Below are positions 21,816 through 35,384 of a stretch of 64,000 bases of DNA, in pieces. A program made the translations under genes and the position numbers. The stretch's first letter is position 1; each line of letters starts with the position of its first letter. The notes under the pieces are model-generated. The model did no database searches, was not told the DNA's origin, and worked only from the letters and a program-made list of their open reading frames with translations. The DNA is from Chlamydoabsidia padenii (lineage: Eukaryota; Mucoromycota; Mucoromycetes; Mucorales; Cunninghamellaceae), in contig JAIWND010000030.1 of assembly GCA_025330725.1 (NCBI GenBank), positions 280,403-344,402 on the forward strand. The letters run 5' to 3'.

Positions 21816-22819
21816 TCACTGTAACTTACTTTGTAGTCCCTCTTTTGTGAGTAATAAAGATAAAGCAGTTCCAGTGTTACAAGTAACCCAGCTTTTTGTT
21901 GACAGGACACTGTTGTGGCTAAAGGTAGAATGGAGAGTGATGTGAGTTTTACCATACCTATACCGTCCATTTCTTAATTCCCATTTACCCAGTACCAGTT
22001 GTAGTGCAAAATACCGGCAAATCAAGAGACATGTCCTGGGTTCCAAATAGTGTCAGGTCACCAGCAAGCCATTCATCAGGATCTCTCGTTTTGATATTCG
22101 ATTACTTGACTGTTACCCGGATTTGATGCACCTGCTTGGATCAAAAGTTGATCTGGTTCGAGTATTATCGTATCCTGAAAGATTAACTTTTGCCGAGATA
22201 AGGGATCCAGGACGTAGACCAGTGTACAAGAGAGCCAAACAGAAAGCGATGGTTTGAATGGTGTAGGAAGGATCATGATGTTCAGTCATCTGGTAGGCGT
22301 TGGTAAGAGCAATAGAGATATCCCGGAACGTGGCAACATGCTTCTTCGCACCTTCTGTTGACAAAATACCTTCTTTAGCAAGCCACAAATATTTTTGGAT
22401 ATGGCCAGTCATAAACCCCTTTGGTACAGTCATACCTCTGGCTCTTGCCTACAAAGAAAGTAATGGTTAGTTCTGTTCATTGGCTGATTGTTTGTATACT
22501 TACTTTTGCTACAACCAGTTTCAAGTCGGAAACGACTGAGCACACCTAAGGGATCGAGTCTGATAATAATAATAAAAATAAAAATAAAATCAATATATTT
22601 GTACTATATAACTGATTTCAGCACTTACCAGGTTAAAGACTTGATTGAACCATGGTTCTGAGTAATGGTTTGTTCATGTCCAACCTCCTTATAGTATCGC
22701 CAGTACTGCGGAAAGAGGTTGTTGGTTTCAGCCTTATATTCATACCAGCTTTCCCAATTGGCGACAACAAAGGACAGTAATAGTCGTTCGCAACTTGTTA
22801 CCAGAAGCCATGGCCGCAT
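21816..22819 (-). pseudogene. Decayed tyrosine recombinase (Crypton/DUF3435-like relic)
   Basis: A frame from about 22433 reads through a helical segment into CLALLYTGLRPGSLISA. This is the hallmark of tyrosine recombinases, where the Arg of TGLRPG is the first catalytic residue. It hits a stop at about 22116. Similar-looking fragments continue in shifted frames downstream (WELRNGRYRYG, WVTCNTGTALSLLL) and upstream (WRYYKEVGHEQ at 22625-22819). At least two frameshifts or stops separate them, so it is not functional. Subfamily assignment is by eye only. Confidence 0.45.
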
Positions 22820-23033
22820 TGACTAGTTCTTGATCTTTGTTTGATGTTTGCACCAGAGCAGCGTAATTTGGTTTGTTTTTAAAAAGTTATTGCCGTTGGT
22901 TCATGAGTAGTGTTGGATGAGGATTGTTTGGAAGAAAGAAAGAAACTTCACGTCAAGTAGACCCAATTCATATGACGCGGATTCAAATATCACAGAGGGA
23001 TTTCGCACAACCATTGCGGGATTCAAAAAAGTG

Positions 23034-23042
23034 GATATTTCA
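23034..23042. other. Target-site duplication, left of MULE copy 1
   Basis: GATATTTCA immediately precedes the element and recurs immediately after it at 26433-26441. Nine bases is the usual MULE duplication length. Confidence 0.9.
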
Positions 23043-26000
23043 ACGAGACCTTAGCTTCACAAAAAAATCGCGGAGAATTCAACCCCCGCCAGGCTTTTCG
23101 TAGGCACGGGATTCTTTTTCGCGAAAAAAAAAAAAGGGGGGGGACCCTGACAACCAAAAAAAAAAAAAAAAAGTTGGGGCGATCTCAAAGATAATTTTTT
23201 TTTTCTTTCGCTTTTCTCATAAAAAAAGAAGACTTGAGACATTTTATTTTTTGAAACTAGATGTGTCTTGTATATGGATCATCGTCTTGCCACGTTCTTG
23301 GTAAAGTTGTACGTTGGCGTTCTCGGATGACAGCCTCAATGTAAGCATCGACACTACCATCATTCTGAGCACGGTAAAACACAGTTGCTTGTGTTGGGTT
23401 TGACACCTCCAACAAACTGGCATATTCGCCTCTTGCCTCCTCCTCTTCTTCTTCAACTCTTGCTAATAGCTCTCTGAGCCTTCTCGCATCGGCACGCTTA
23501 TTCCTGTACCTGATTTCCAACGCCAACAAATTACGCTCCTCATCTACGACAGGGGCTTCATCATTACCTTGGTAACCTTCTTCTGGATCTCGCCTAGGAA
23601 TCCTTCTGCGTGGAATCACCAAATCAGGGATGGTGAAAGGTGATGGTTGTTGCTGTTCTAGTCTTCGGCGTGGGATTATCAGTGCCGGTGGTTCAGCATC
23701 ATGTGCAATATAGGATAACGGACGTCGCATAGGAGGACGAGGCAAAACGCCTTCACGAGGATGATTACCAGGATGGTAAGGATTGGGGTTGATGGTCTAC
23801 GCGTAGAAATAGTTAGCATAGTTAAAATAAATTAGGTCGATTAGATATAATTACCTGCAGGAAACTGATGAATGGTGGCGTGTGTGATCGTTTTATAAAA
23901 AATCTTCTGTTCACCAAATCATCATGATCTAGCAAATATGTTTTCACTAAATGCTTGCATAGTGTGACAGGACTGTGCAAGAACGCGGGACAGCCACATA
24001 CCCACTGAGACAAATTTGTCGAGTAGTAGCGCCCGGAAACCTGTGCAGCCCTTCCTTTAATCCATTCTTCCATGAACCGTGCTTCAAATGTTGATGTTTC
24101 AGACCGGTACACCACCATTGATTGATATTTTACTTTCAGTTTTCTGTAATAATGTTTCAAGATTACAAATGTAACCAAGTCCAGCCTTGCGCGATTATAA
24201 TGGTACAAGTGCGTTCGTTTTAAAACTTTCCAGTGGGCTTCAATCATCATGGTCGTTTTTCCGATTGGGATCATACCGTTTACGGCAGATTTCGCCCAGC
24301 GATCATATGCAGATTTAGTATACCAGTTTCTATACAGGTATGCCCAAGTGTCCTGAAGGTTGTTGGCGTGGCAGTAGTTGTATATTTCTTCTGTCGAACG
24401 CGTCCGAATTGCTTCATTTGATGGATGATATGTCGGACCTGATGCATGAATTGTAATTCCTTTTTTAGTAAATGCCCCGAATTACTGAAAAAACATTTAC
24501 CTTCGGGAATCATGTGGTGCATGTTGTAATGTTTCCCCATCATTTCCAATATAATAGTTCTCTGGCTTATTGTCGCTAACAGATTTCCGCCCCTTCTTCG
24601 AGCATCGTGAACGGGAACGAAGCTAGGATCAACGAACTCATATTCATTGTGTGCATCGAATCCATTGTAAATTGGGAGAATGGTAGTTTTTGGTTTAGAT
24701 AACTTGGTTTTGACAGCTCTCTTCAAGTGCCAAAGACACAAACGAACAATTGATCGACCATTGGATGGCCAAACAGCTTCAATTGCAGCAATTTCAGCTT
24801 GATCTTTGTCGGTAAAGAAGAAAGTGGGGTTCAAACCCCGATCCTTCATCGCTCTGAAAAAGATTTTCAGGGTTGCAATCCTTCCTGTATCTGCATATGG
24901 TTCAGATGAGGCATTGGCATTGCTGTCAACCTTCATAATCAGATAAGCAATGGGGTAGCCTGAACCGTAGACATTTGCAACAACACCAAATAGTTCAAAA
25001 CCGACGCGATTCGTTTTGTACGTCGAGTCGACATGGTATTCTGTAACCTGGTCGCTTTGAACAAGGAGATCAAAAAAGCCAGTTTTAAAGCCCAAATACT
25101 TTACACCAGCAGTGTTTCGAAACATCAACTACAGTACATCATTCAATATTAAATGCAACGGTAGATCAATAAGTTTATTAGTAAATATTGACAAATAATC
25201 TACACTACAGTATCTTTACTATGTACTATACCCTATATCTAGTTACTCTTCGCACCCACAACCATTTCCTACAGAATCCTTCACTAAACCCATACTTGTT
25301 ACTTACCTCCTCACAATCCAATTCTTCTTGTAGCGATTCTACTAGGATGCGACTTGATTGAAGTTGATCTTCGGCTTTCTTGTACGACGCCACGAACGCA
25401 TTGCGCCAGGCCGAGGACACTTGCCCCCGGTTAACAACGTAGCCAAATTCTTCAACAACTTTCTCATACAGGCCCACAGCATTAAGATCGTGGACATCGA
25501 TTCGCGAGGTAATGAATGTTTTGATCGCTTGAGGCATGGGAGTTGCCCGAATCATACGCAACTCCAATGCTTCAGGTCTTTCATGGTCAATATTATGGAC
25601 GACGTTCAAGTTGATCCATCTGTACTTGCGGTTAATGAACCCGAAGACTTTTCCTCTGCAGTCGAATGAATCCATCCGTTGATAACGTCGTCGCAATATA
25701 GATTGGTCTAATTGGCGGCAAGCTTCAAAAAAAAAAAAAAGAGATTAATGTTTTTACCGACTTCTATACATGTTTACCATGATCATCCTGCGAGCAAACG
25801 AATTCGAAGGCCACACAGTGTCGCAACTCAGGCGTGGCCATATACCGCGGGTGATACTCGTAGTGATCGATATCCTTGACAAGATCCAAAATTGCTTGGT
25901 GCATTTGCTGATCTGTCAAGTCGTAGAGAACAGGCGACATATAAACATCAGCGGCCAGATAAACGCCATCGTCACCGACTTCGCTAGGGTCCAAGAAGTG

Positions 26001-26432
26001 ATGCCGGATTTCAGAGTCGTACATAAGAAAAGCGGGAGGTTTTGGTTCTGGCACATCTCTTTCACGGCAATTGTAACAAGTTTTAAACAGTTTATCGGCT
26101 CTAACACCAATGAAAAGTTCGTGTCGCTTATAGCCTTTGCATCTGCTACAGCGGATGAGTGTAGAGGGGTCAGTGGGAGTTGGAGTGTTCATAATAAAAG
26201 TCAAGAATAAAGTAGAGAGGTAGAAGTGAAGTATGAAAAGGAAAGGAAGGAAAATTTTTATTTTTATTTTTATTTTTATCTTTGAGATCGCCCCAACTTT
26301 TTTTTTTTTTTTTGGTTGTCAGGGTCCCCCCCCCCTTTTTTTTTTTTTTTTCGCGAAAAAGAATCCCGTGCCTACGAAAAGCCTGGCGGGGGTTGAATTC
26401 TCCGCGATTTTTTTGTGAAGCTAAGGTCTCGT
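23043..26432 (-). mobile_element. MULE DNA transposon, copy 1 (3,390 bp, intact)
   Basis: The element begins ACGAGACCTTAGCTTCAC and ends with its reverse complement. The terminal inverted repeats are about 152 bp (23043-23194) and 157 bp (26276-26432). They match through homopolymer runs of A and G whose lengths differ between the two ends. It is flanked by the 9-bp duplication GATATTTCA. It encodes one spliced transposase gene on the minus strand with no visible lesion. The same element, same length, sits at 38240-41629. Autonomous and recently active by every sign visible. Confidence 0.95.
23257..26192 (-). CDS. MULE transposase, copy 1
   Basis: Five exons (25778-26192, 25307-25722, 24501-25128, 23855-24438, 23257-23796) sum to 2,583 nt, 860 residues. 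N-terminus: a CSRCKGYKR...CYNC zinc-binding pair, then a Cys-containing DNA-binding-type segment. Exon 3 holds the MULE catalytic core: the first Asp in EYHVDSTYKTN, the second in FFFTDKDQAEIAAIE, and the CLWHLKRAV block. Exon 4 has a SWIM zinc finger (CGCPAF...CKH). The last exon is an unusual tail with repeated IPRRR motifs and a Glu-rich coiled-coil. Three introns end inside conserved blocks, which supports the model. The start chosen is the first ATG in frame (26192); the upstream frame is open but lacks one. Confidence 0.9.
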
Positions 26433-26441
26433 GATATTTCA

Positions 26442-27564
26442 CCAACCAAGGTAGAGCCAAATAAAGAGTATAATTCAAAGGATAAAAGAAGATCAGTCGT
26501 TGTAAAAGAAAGAGAGCAATAAAGGATAAAAAAAAAAAAAAAAAAAAAAGATCAGCTATTGTAAAATAAATAGAGTAATAAAGGATAAAAAGAGAGAAAA
26601 TCATAAAGTCATGCAACATTTAAATGCCGACACGTGTGAACTCGTTCATTGACCACACTTCTGTTCAGGAATAAGTGTACCTCCTATACCTCTGATGTTT
26701 CAGTAAAGAATGAGCCAAATCCTTGAAAAAGTCTACGTGGTAAATCCCCACGTGTCTGTAGCAAAACCCATACATGGACAAATACCGTGGTTAAAGCGGT
26801 GTTTACAAAGAGTATGATGACAATTAGTTTTGCCGGTGTTTACAATAGAAAGAAAAGAACTATTTATACTATCTATAGGTTGCGGGGATTATCTAGCTCC
26901 AATCGAATCAGCTGTAAAATAAAATTGTTCATTTCCAAAAACCACTTTTGACTGACTGCGACCATAATCCACTTTTTGACATCCATAACCATATTAATTG
27001 TGATCATACTCTACATTCAACTGCGACCATTATCCACACATTGGCACACATATCCATATTAATTGAAACCAAAATCCCTATTTGACAGTGACCATTGTCA
27101 CCTTTAGTATATTTTGCCCCTGAATCTGATTAGTATAAATATCCACCTTCCTTGTTCAGAATTCATTTTTTATCTTCAGTTTAATAGTATCTCAAAAATA
27201 AAAACTATCTTTGAAAATCAAAAAGGTCTTTATTACAAACTACCTCTCTTATTATCAAGCGTAACTTCTGTCTTTACCGTTCTTACTTTAGTTCAAGAGC
27301 CTCTTTTTGTTATATTTTCAAAACCCGACTTCCCTCAATCGATCTTTTTCTTTTTCTCTTAAATTATAAAGTACATTCAAGTACATCTCTAAAGGTTGAA
27401 TCTTATCAAAAAAATTCTGGTACTCACTACTCTTTAACAAAACAAAACCTACTTTTACAAACTCAAGTTACTTACACTTAACCAAGTTTAGTCGCAACAG
27501 TATCAATGTCGATATTCAATCTTTTAAAACGCCGCCAGAATCGGTCCCGACACAAAAAGTATTT
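26442..27564. other. Intergenic, short tandem repeat, no gene
   Basis: Contains two imperfect ~65-bp direct repeats (about 26955-27020 and 27021-27085) with shared CTGCGACCATTATCCAC-like and CATATTAATTG blocks. The rest is AT-rich with no ATG frame that resembles a protein. Confidence 0.45.
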
Positions 27565-27636
27565 GAGGCGATAGTGACTCGAACACTAAACCTTCAGATC
27601 TGGAATCTGACGCACTACCAATTGTGCTATCACCCC
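27565..27636 (-). tRNA. tRNA-Trp (anticodon CCA)
   Basis: A 72-nt cloverleaf on the minus strand. Acceptor GGGGTGA pairs with TCGCCTC (one G-T). The D-arm is AGCACAATTGGTAGTGC. The anticodon stem TCAGA/TCTGA encloses loop TTCCAGA with anticodon CCA. The T-arm is TAGTG-TTCGAGT-CACTA. No intron. All stems pair, so the call is firm. Confidence 0.95.
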
Positions 27637-27970
27637 GATTATGTGGAAAAAATTAATTGGTAATATATAAAGCACAGTTTAAAAAATCACGTGACTCACC
27701 ATATAAGGATTTTTGTCTCCTGTGATTCGTTGGGGGAAGCGGCGGATGAATGTCAATTCGATCCTCGTCACTTCCAGTAAGCAAGATTAGCAGCGGACTT
27801 TCCAGATTTTACTTTTTTCGAATCTGGAAAGTTTAACATTTAACATTTATTTATTTATTTCAGGATTAAATAATATTTACACATATAAAATGAGCCGAGT
27901 GAAAAGATACAATGGATACAGATATAAATATAAAGCTAGTTTGACAAGGATCCATGAAAGCCAAATACAT
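27637..27970. other. Short intergenic; overlapping CACGTG/TGACTCA sites
   Basis: Between tRNA-Trp and the SelO 3' end. At 27688-27698 an E-box CACGTG overlaps a TGACTCA (Gcn4/AP-1-type) site, about 55 bp upstream of the tRNA. Otherwise no feature. Confidence 0.35.
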
Positions 27971-30095
<2,125 letters not shown>

Positions 30096-30419
30096 CGTAT
30101 TACAAGAGGAGAGATTAAATGGAGTTGTGCAAGGGAAAGAAAAAAAAAAAAAAAAAAAAAAAAGTGGGAGAGAGAAGAAGAGAGGGAGGCAGAAACCATA
30201 AGATAAGTTTAAAAATATAAAACTTCAAACCCCGAATTCACAAAAAAGGTCATTCACCGAGAACCGAATTAAACTTTATCAAGTCAATCATAAAATCCAG
30301 TGGTGTAAGGTACATCTTGTCAAATCTATATAAATGGGAGAACCTGCATCCTTATTTTTTGATAATCTTTCTTTCTTTTCACCATTATCTTATATCCAAC
30401 GTTAACTATCCTGCAGACA

Positions 30420-31629
30420 ATGGAGATCAAAGATAAAGTCGCATTAATCTACGGTGGTACTTCAGGTATACTCAATGAAAAGACATAATATACATTCATT
30501 TGCTCACATTGTAAAACTAAATAATAGGTATCGGCAAAGAATTAACAAAGACACTGGTTTCATTAGGGTAAGTCGACAGACAAGACTTTTACAACAATGC
30601 GGACTTTAACCATCCCTTTTTCAAACAGCGCTTATGTGGTTTTTTCTGGCAAGAACAAAGAAAAAGGTGAAGCATTGGCCAGTATATTGAGGTAGACTTA
30701 CTCCCTTAAAAAAATTGTCAATGTTCATTCATTTGTTTTTTTTTTCTAGTGAAGAACAGGCTGTATTCTTTCAGTGCGATGTCACTAATTGGGACGCACA
30801 ACAGGAAATGTACAATGTTGCCAAACGTCAATTCAAAGATCGATCGGTTGATATTGTTGTTATGGTTGCTGGTATTTTGGATTCTTCTGATTTATTAAAT
30901 GATAATGATCAAGAAGAGCAAGAAGGTACGTATCGTACACTTCAAGTAAATCTGACAGCTGCTGTCAAAGCCAATCGATTGGCTATACAACATTTCCTTC
31001 GTGAAAAGAAACCAGGATGCATTATCAATACTTCTTCCATTTATGGGTTTTGTGGAGCACCCCTGGCTCCAATGTACTCGGCATCCAAGCATGCGGTAAA
31101 TTCATCCCTTTTACTTTTTTACATGGTTTTTACTTAGCTACTTTTCAAACAGATTATTGGTCTTACTAAAAGTTACGGATCTCTGTTAAAACCTACCAAT
31201 ATTCGCGTCAATGCAGTGGCTCCCTCTTTTATTGGTAATAAGGGTTTTTGGCAAAGCGAGAAGAGACAACTGATCATGTATTTTTTTTTGGGGGGGGGCA
31301 CATGTAGAAACTCCGATGGTAAACGTTCATGCACAACCCACGGCAGCGGCTGTTGGTTATGTTTCCATGTCCTCCTGTATTGATGCATACCTCCAAATCA
31401 TTCGAGATACATCCTTGAATGGTAAGCAATGTTCAGAAAGAATAAACTATGGTCTAACTTATAGATTCATTTATAATCAGGTAATGTGTTGATAATAACC
31501 AGTGACAGTGTCGGATCAGAAGTGGAGAACCGATTCTTGGATCCACTAGAAAGTAAACTGGTCGAATTAAGTGAAGCAAGACAAAATTCCTACAGGCACC
31601 AATTACTGAATTACTTTCAAGTGAAATGA
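30420..31629 (+). CDS. Short-chain dehydrogenase/reductase (SDR), 15-PGDH-like
   Basis: The spliced protein (about 270 residues, seven or so exons) begins MEIKDKVALIYGGTSGIGK, the TGxxxGxG-type NAD(P)-binding loop in the variant GGTSGIG. It then has CDVTNWD (adenine-binding Asp-Val), VAGIL in the NAG position, the catalytic Ser in INTSSIYG, the catalytic YSASKHA (Tyr-xxx-Lys) and VNAVAPSFIETPM. This is a classical SDR; the overall look resembles 15-hydroxyprostaglandin dehydrogenase-like enzymes, but the substrate is unknown. Small early exons (30420-30465, about 30529-30569, about 30629-30692) are joined by family continuity. The NAG motif is altered to VAG, which is tolerated in some SDRs. 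Confidence 0.85.
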
Positions 31630-31964
31630 ATCACTGTTTGGCTTGACTCCTTTATCCCACTGTATTCTAATTACTACTTGTTTTATTAAAACAAGTAAAA
31701 TAAACAATAAAATAAACGGTGTTTAAAAATAGTTTAAAGGAATGATTGAAAGCAATGATACATAGGAAAAGAAAGTGAAGGTGAAGAAATTTCAACCTTT
31801 TTATATAAAATACAGGAAGGGACAAAAAGCAGGTGATCAGTGCTGAGAAAATGGAAGAAGAATGGATAAAGATAGGAGGTGGTCAGTGCTGGGTAAATCG
31901 TAGGATTTTTAGGATTATGTCTAGATGTAGTCAATCAAATCAATAAAAAAGAAGTGATGCAAAA
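31630..31964. other. SDR 3' flank
   Basis: Contains AATAAA-like signals at about 31700-31715 for the SDR gene. Two imperfect copies of a block containing GGTGATCAGTGCTG / GGTGGTCAGTGCTG lie at about 31830-31895. No gene. Confidence 0.4.
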
Positions 31965-33531
31965 AGAAGGGATCTTATTTAGATTAAAAGCCAAGCACAA
32001 AGTCACCCGTGTCAATCTGTCCGAACTTGCGATGACTTTTACCTGTCATGAAACCCACTTCGTGTTCAAACCCTGCTTTACCTTAATTCCTCACCAAGAT
32101 TTTGGATGGGCTCTCCTCGCTCCATTGTTAAAGGATGCTAATGATTAAAGTGGTGATGTGAATACTATAACCCATTTCCAATATACTTTACCACAAAATT
32201 TAAGCGCCAGGACCCTTGTGCCAGTCTGTCCAAAGCTTGTAATGAGTTTTACCTGCCTTTTGCAAGAAGACTTTTTGTACAGACAGAAGCAAAATCATTT
32301 TCAAATCCCGTCAGTCCCTAGTCAGAATTGGAATGAGCTTTACCGCTCCATTGCCAACGGATGCTAATGATTAAAGTGGCTATATAGACACTATGACCCA
32401 TTTCCAACATACTTTACCGCAAGTTCAAGTACCAAGGCCCCTGTGTTAGTGTGTTTAGGCTTGCCATGACTTTTACCTTTCCTTTGCGACGAAAGATTTT
32501 TTTTTTTTGTAGACAAAGGAAAACTTCATTTTCAAACGTCGAAGACCAGCTGGACTATCTTAAAATGTAACTGATATTGGCCTAACTGCCCTTTCAGTTC
32601 GCACAGTTCGCACAGTTACATCCACACCCATCCAAAAAAGGGCATTTAATTATAAACACCACACCCATGCCATTATCAGTCTCAAACACGGCTAATCATA
32701 TTACATTACAATAATGCTTTGATGCCAAAGACCATGATGATGAGGGATGACTTGATTTAAGTACCAGATATAAAAACCAGTGTTATATGTAGTAAGCACA
32801 GCAGGGCGAATGCATTTATTGATGGGTCCAAACTTGGCGATCCCGCACTTGGCGCCGCTTTATAATTAAAAGCCCTTTTTTGGATGGGTGTGGATGGAGC
32901 TGTGCAAACGGTGCAAACTGGAAGGGCCTAACTGGCCCTGAAATTTTCGGGGTGTGGTGACCAAATTCAATGCACCTAGCTGATTTGGGGGCATGATCAT
33001 GGAGGAAAAGCGTTGTCAGTCGAGATTTCGTTACTGGTTGTAGAGCCCAAATTTATATATGCAGTCTCTCTCCACCCAACTTCTCCCCGTGCCCCCCTCT
33101 TTGCGAGGGCACTACATTGTATTTCTATTACTATTAACACATTGTTGCGCAAAAAGCGGGATTTCAAAGTTTTATGTTGAGGAAGAAGTTTGAGATGTCC
33201 GTACGCGTTTAAAAACAACAGCAGGATTTTATTTATATAGAAGAGTGTTTTGTTGTAATGCAACTGTACTATTATATTTCAAATCAATAGCTATGATATA
33301 GTCTATGTTTCATATCCCCTGCTCCCTTTGGTCTTTGGCCAAACGGTCGGTACCCTTCGGGTGCTGCCTGCGGTGCAAATTTGTCGATACGTTTACGTTT
33401 AGGTGTAGAGTTACAATACAACTTTTTGGTGGGGACAGGGGCCCGCTCCAATCAGCAGCCAACATCGACATTTCAAAAAGACTGGGGATTTAAAAGATGT
33501 TGAGTTTGAGATTCAATGATTTTTTATAAGA
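31965..33531 (-). repeat. Dispersed repeat, copy B (with internal insertion)
   Basis: Inverted relative to copy A at 5684-6518 and about 80-90% similar over aligned blocks by eye. It differs in two ways. A 338-bp TIR element is inserted at 32589-32926. The end containing the CTTTACCGCAAGTTCAAG block is present as about three tandem ~200-bp units (31965-32150, 32151-32370, 32371-32550). No coding potential. Confidence 0.65.
32581..32934. mobile_element. Small non-autonomous TIR element (MITE-like) with 8-bp TSD
   Basis: Two inverted repeats of about 68 bp (32589-32656 and 32859-32926) begin CCCTTTCAG / CCCTTCCAG and share the block CCACACCCATCCAAAAAAGGGC. The direct repeat CCTAACTG flanks them at 32581-32588 and 32927-32934; GG before it extends the match to 10. 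The interior (about 200 bp) encodes nothing. An 8-bp duplication suggests hAT, 9-10 bp would suggest MULE; the long TIRs fit the latter. Confidence 0.7.
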
Positions 33532-33668
33532 GAAATCTACTGTACTCCTTCCCTCTTTTTTTTTTTTTTTAAAAAAAAAGTAATTAATCAATAAACTAGT
33601 CTTGCTTTGTGTAAACATATCCATTTTTATTTTTTAACCCTATATCTAGCTATACTACTACTTCTATT

Positions 33669-34604
33669 CTAGTCGTCCTTTTTCCGAATCATCCGTTTCT
33701 TGGTCGCCAGGTTACCTTTCTGTCCACCAAGTTTTCGTTTTTTAAACAACCCCCCTGCCGAATCCACCTGTTCCGCTGTAGGATCATCATCTAATGGGTA
33801 TTCCTTTTCCTTGATTTTAAATTCGTTGAGATCTTCTTGTTGGTCTTCATCATCATCTTGGAATTCAGGTGCTTGATCATGTGTCGTTGTTTGTTCCTTC
33901 TCCTCCTTCTTTTTCCTTGTCGTCGTCTGTGGTGTGTTTACTGTTTGCCATTTTCCAATCATGGCATCATCTTGAGGCAAGGCCCATTCGTCTCGACCTT
34001 GTAACTTGACTGTGGGTGCCACGAGGGATTCCAAACTAGGTGGTGGTAAACTGTATTGTTGGTGTCGGGTTGATATTGATGATGGTGGTGGAGGTGTAGG
34101 TCGTGAGGTGGAAGGAGTGGATACGGTGGGTGCACTGCGATCGGTAGATTGCCCACCCCCCATGGATAGAAGAGCAGCCTATTCAATACATTTCTTTTTA
34201 GTTGGTTCCATCATTCTACTATAGCAATGTCAGTATATTTACCTTTTCTATACGTTCTAGTTCCCGTCGAACGCTTTCAGCATCCTTTTTATCTTGTCGC
34301 CCTTTTCGATAGACATCACTGAGGAATCGTTCGACATTGTTCTTGTGGAAAGTTCCGCTTTCGTGCTTGTCGATACTCTACAGATGAATAAAAAGAAGAA
34401 AAGATTAGTACCAATAATAATATGTGAAAGTGAGGATGAGGGTGATCAGTATAATTACTTACAGGCTTGTTGTTGTAAACATATGTTTTACAATACTTGC
34501 ACCAGTGTTTTTGTTTAGATACCCAGAAATCAGACCTACAAACAGAAACAATATCAAAGTTAGCTTGACTCTGTCAATCATGTCGTTAAACAAAGATCTT
34601 ACAT
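33669..34604 (-). CDS. WBP4-like spliceosomal protein with U1-type zinc finger
   Basis: Four exons (34603-34604, 34463-34535, 34243-34377, 33669-34178) sum to 720 nt, 239 residues. The N-terminus, SDFWVSKQKHWCKYCKTYV then HESGTFHKNNVERFL, is a matrin/U1-type C2H2 finger aligned with WBP4/FBP21 (consensus DYWKSQPKKFCDYC). A charged helix follows. The C-terminal half is disordered and acidic, with a short IGKWQTV motif and a basic end LFKKRKLGGQKGN. No WW domains are present, unlike animal WBP4. Relatives bind the spliceosome around U2/U5. The start codon is split: AT at 34604-34603, then an intron, then G at 34535. The resulting N-terminus matches the family exactly. Confidence 0.8.
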
Positions 34605-35346
34605 TATAACAGATGTGATGAGGATAAGCAAGTAAGGAAGGAGTACACAAATTGTGAAAGACCCGATTTTTTTTTTTTTTTGAAAGTCGCCAGTGGCGGG
34701 GTCTTCAAAAGCGGGATTTAAAGTTCAAAATCCTAATCGGGAGATTGGAATACAGGAGAAATAGTTTCGCCCATGTCAGAACCCTGTGATATATGATCTG
34801 ATATGTGATTGACGGCTGACATACTTGGTTTATATATGGAGAACAAAAAACCTTGACCATGTCGATATCCTATGGAATACTTTTCAAACGCAGCCCAAGA
34901 CTCAAAAAGAAAGCAAAGGCAGGAGCGAGAGAGTAATCGTCCTTATCCTTCATCTGACAAGTAGTTAGTTTAGTCATACATTATAAAAAGTTGACATTCC
35001 CTTCCAAGTTGTCATCAAATGTGAAAGAATTGTCGTTCATGCCAGTACATTGTCCAATGGGCCAATTTTCAGGAACAGACAAGGGGTGGTGATAACTCCC
35101 TCTCCCATCCCCTTTGCATATACGTTAATGTATTCTATCAATGTTCAAGGTATTTCATTATGTTCTCAAAGGAGCTCATATAGTCTCGAGACCTCCGAGA
35201 AATAAAAAAGTCATTTATGCATACGTACAATTCAAATTCCGACATCGAACGAACAAAGAAAATAGGCGATCCTAGGTTGTGCAGTTTAATATATCATAAC
35301 ACTGATGACCATTGAAATCATATAAATAGGGAGTGAAAGATTTATC

Positions 35347-35384
<38 letters not shown>

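Noticed and set aside
25770..26210. 146-codon frame antisense to the MULE transposase exon 1 (also in copy 2)
   Set aside because: Shadow of the coding strand, with the codon structure of the transposase preserved on the other side.
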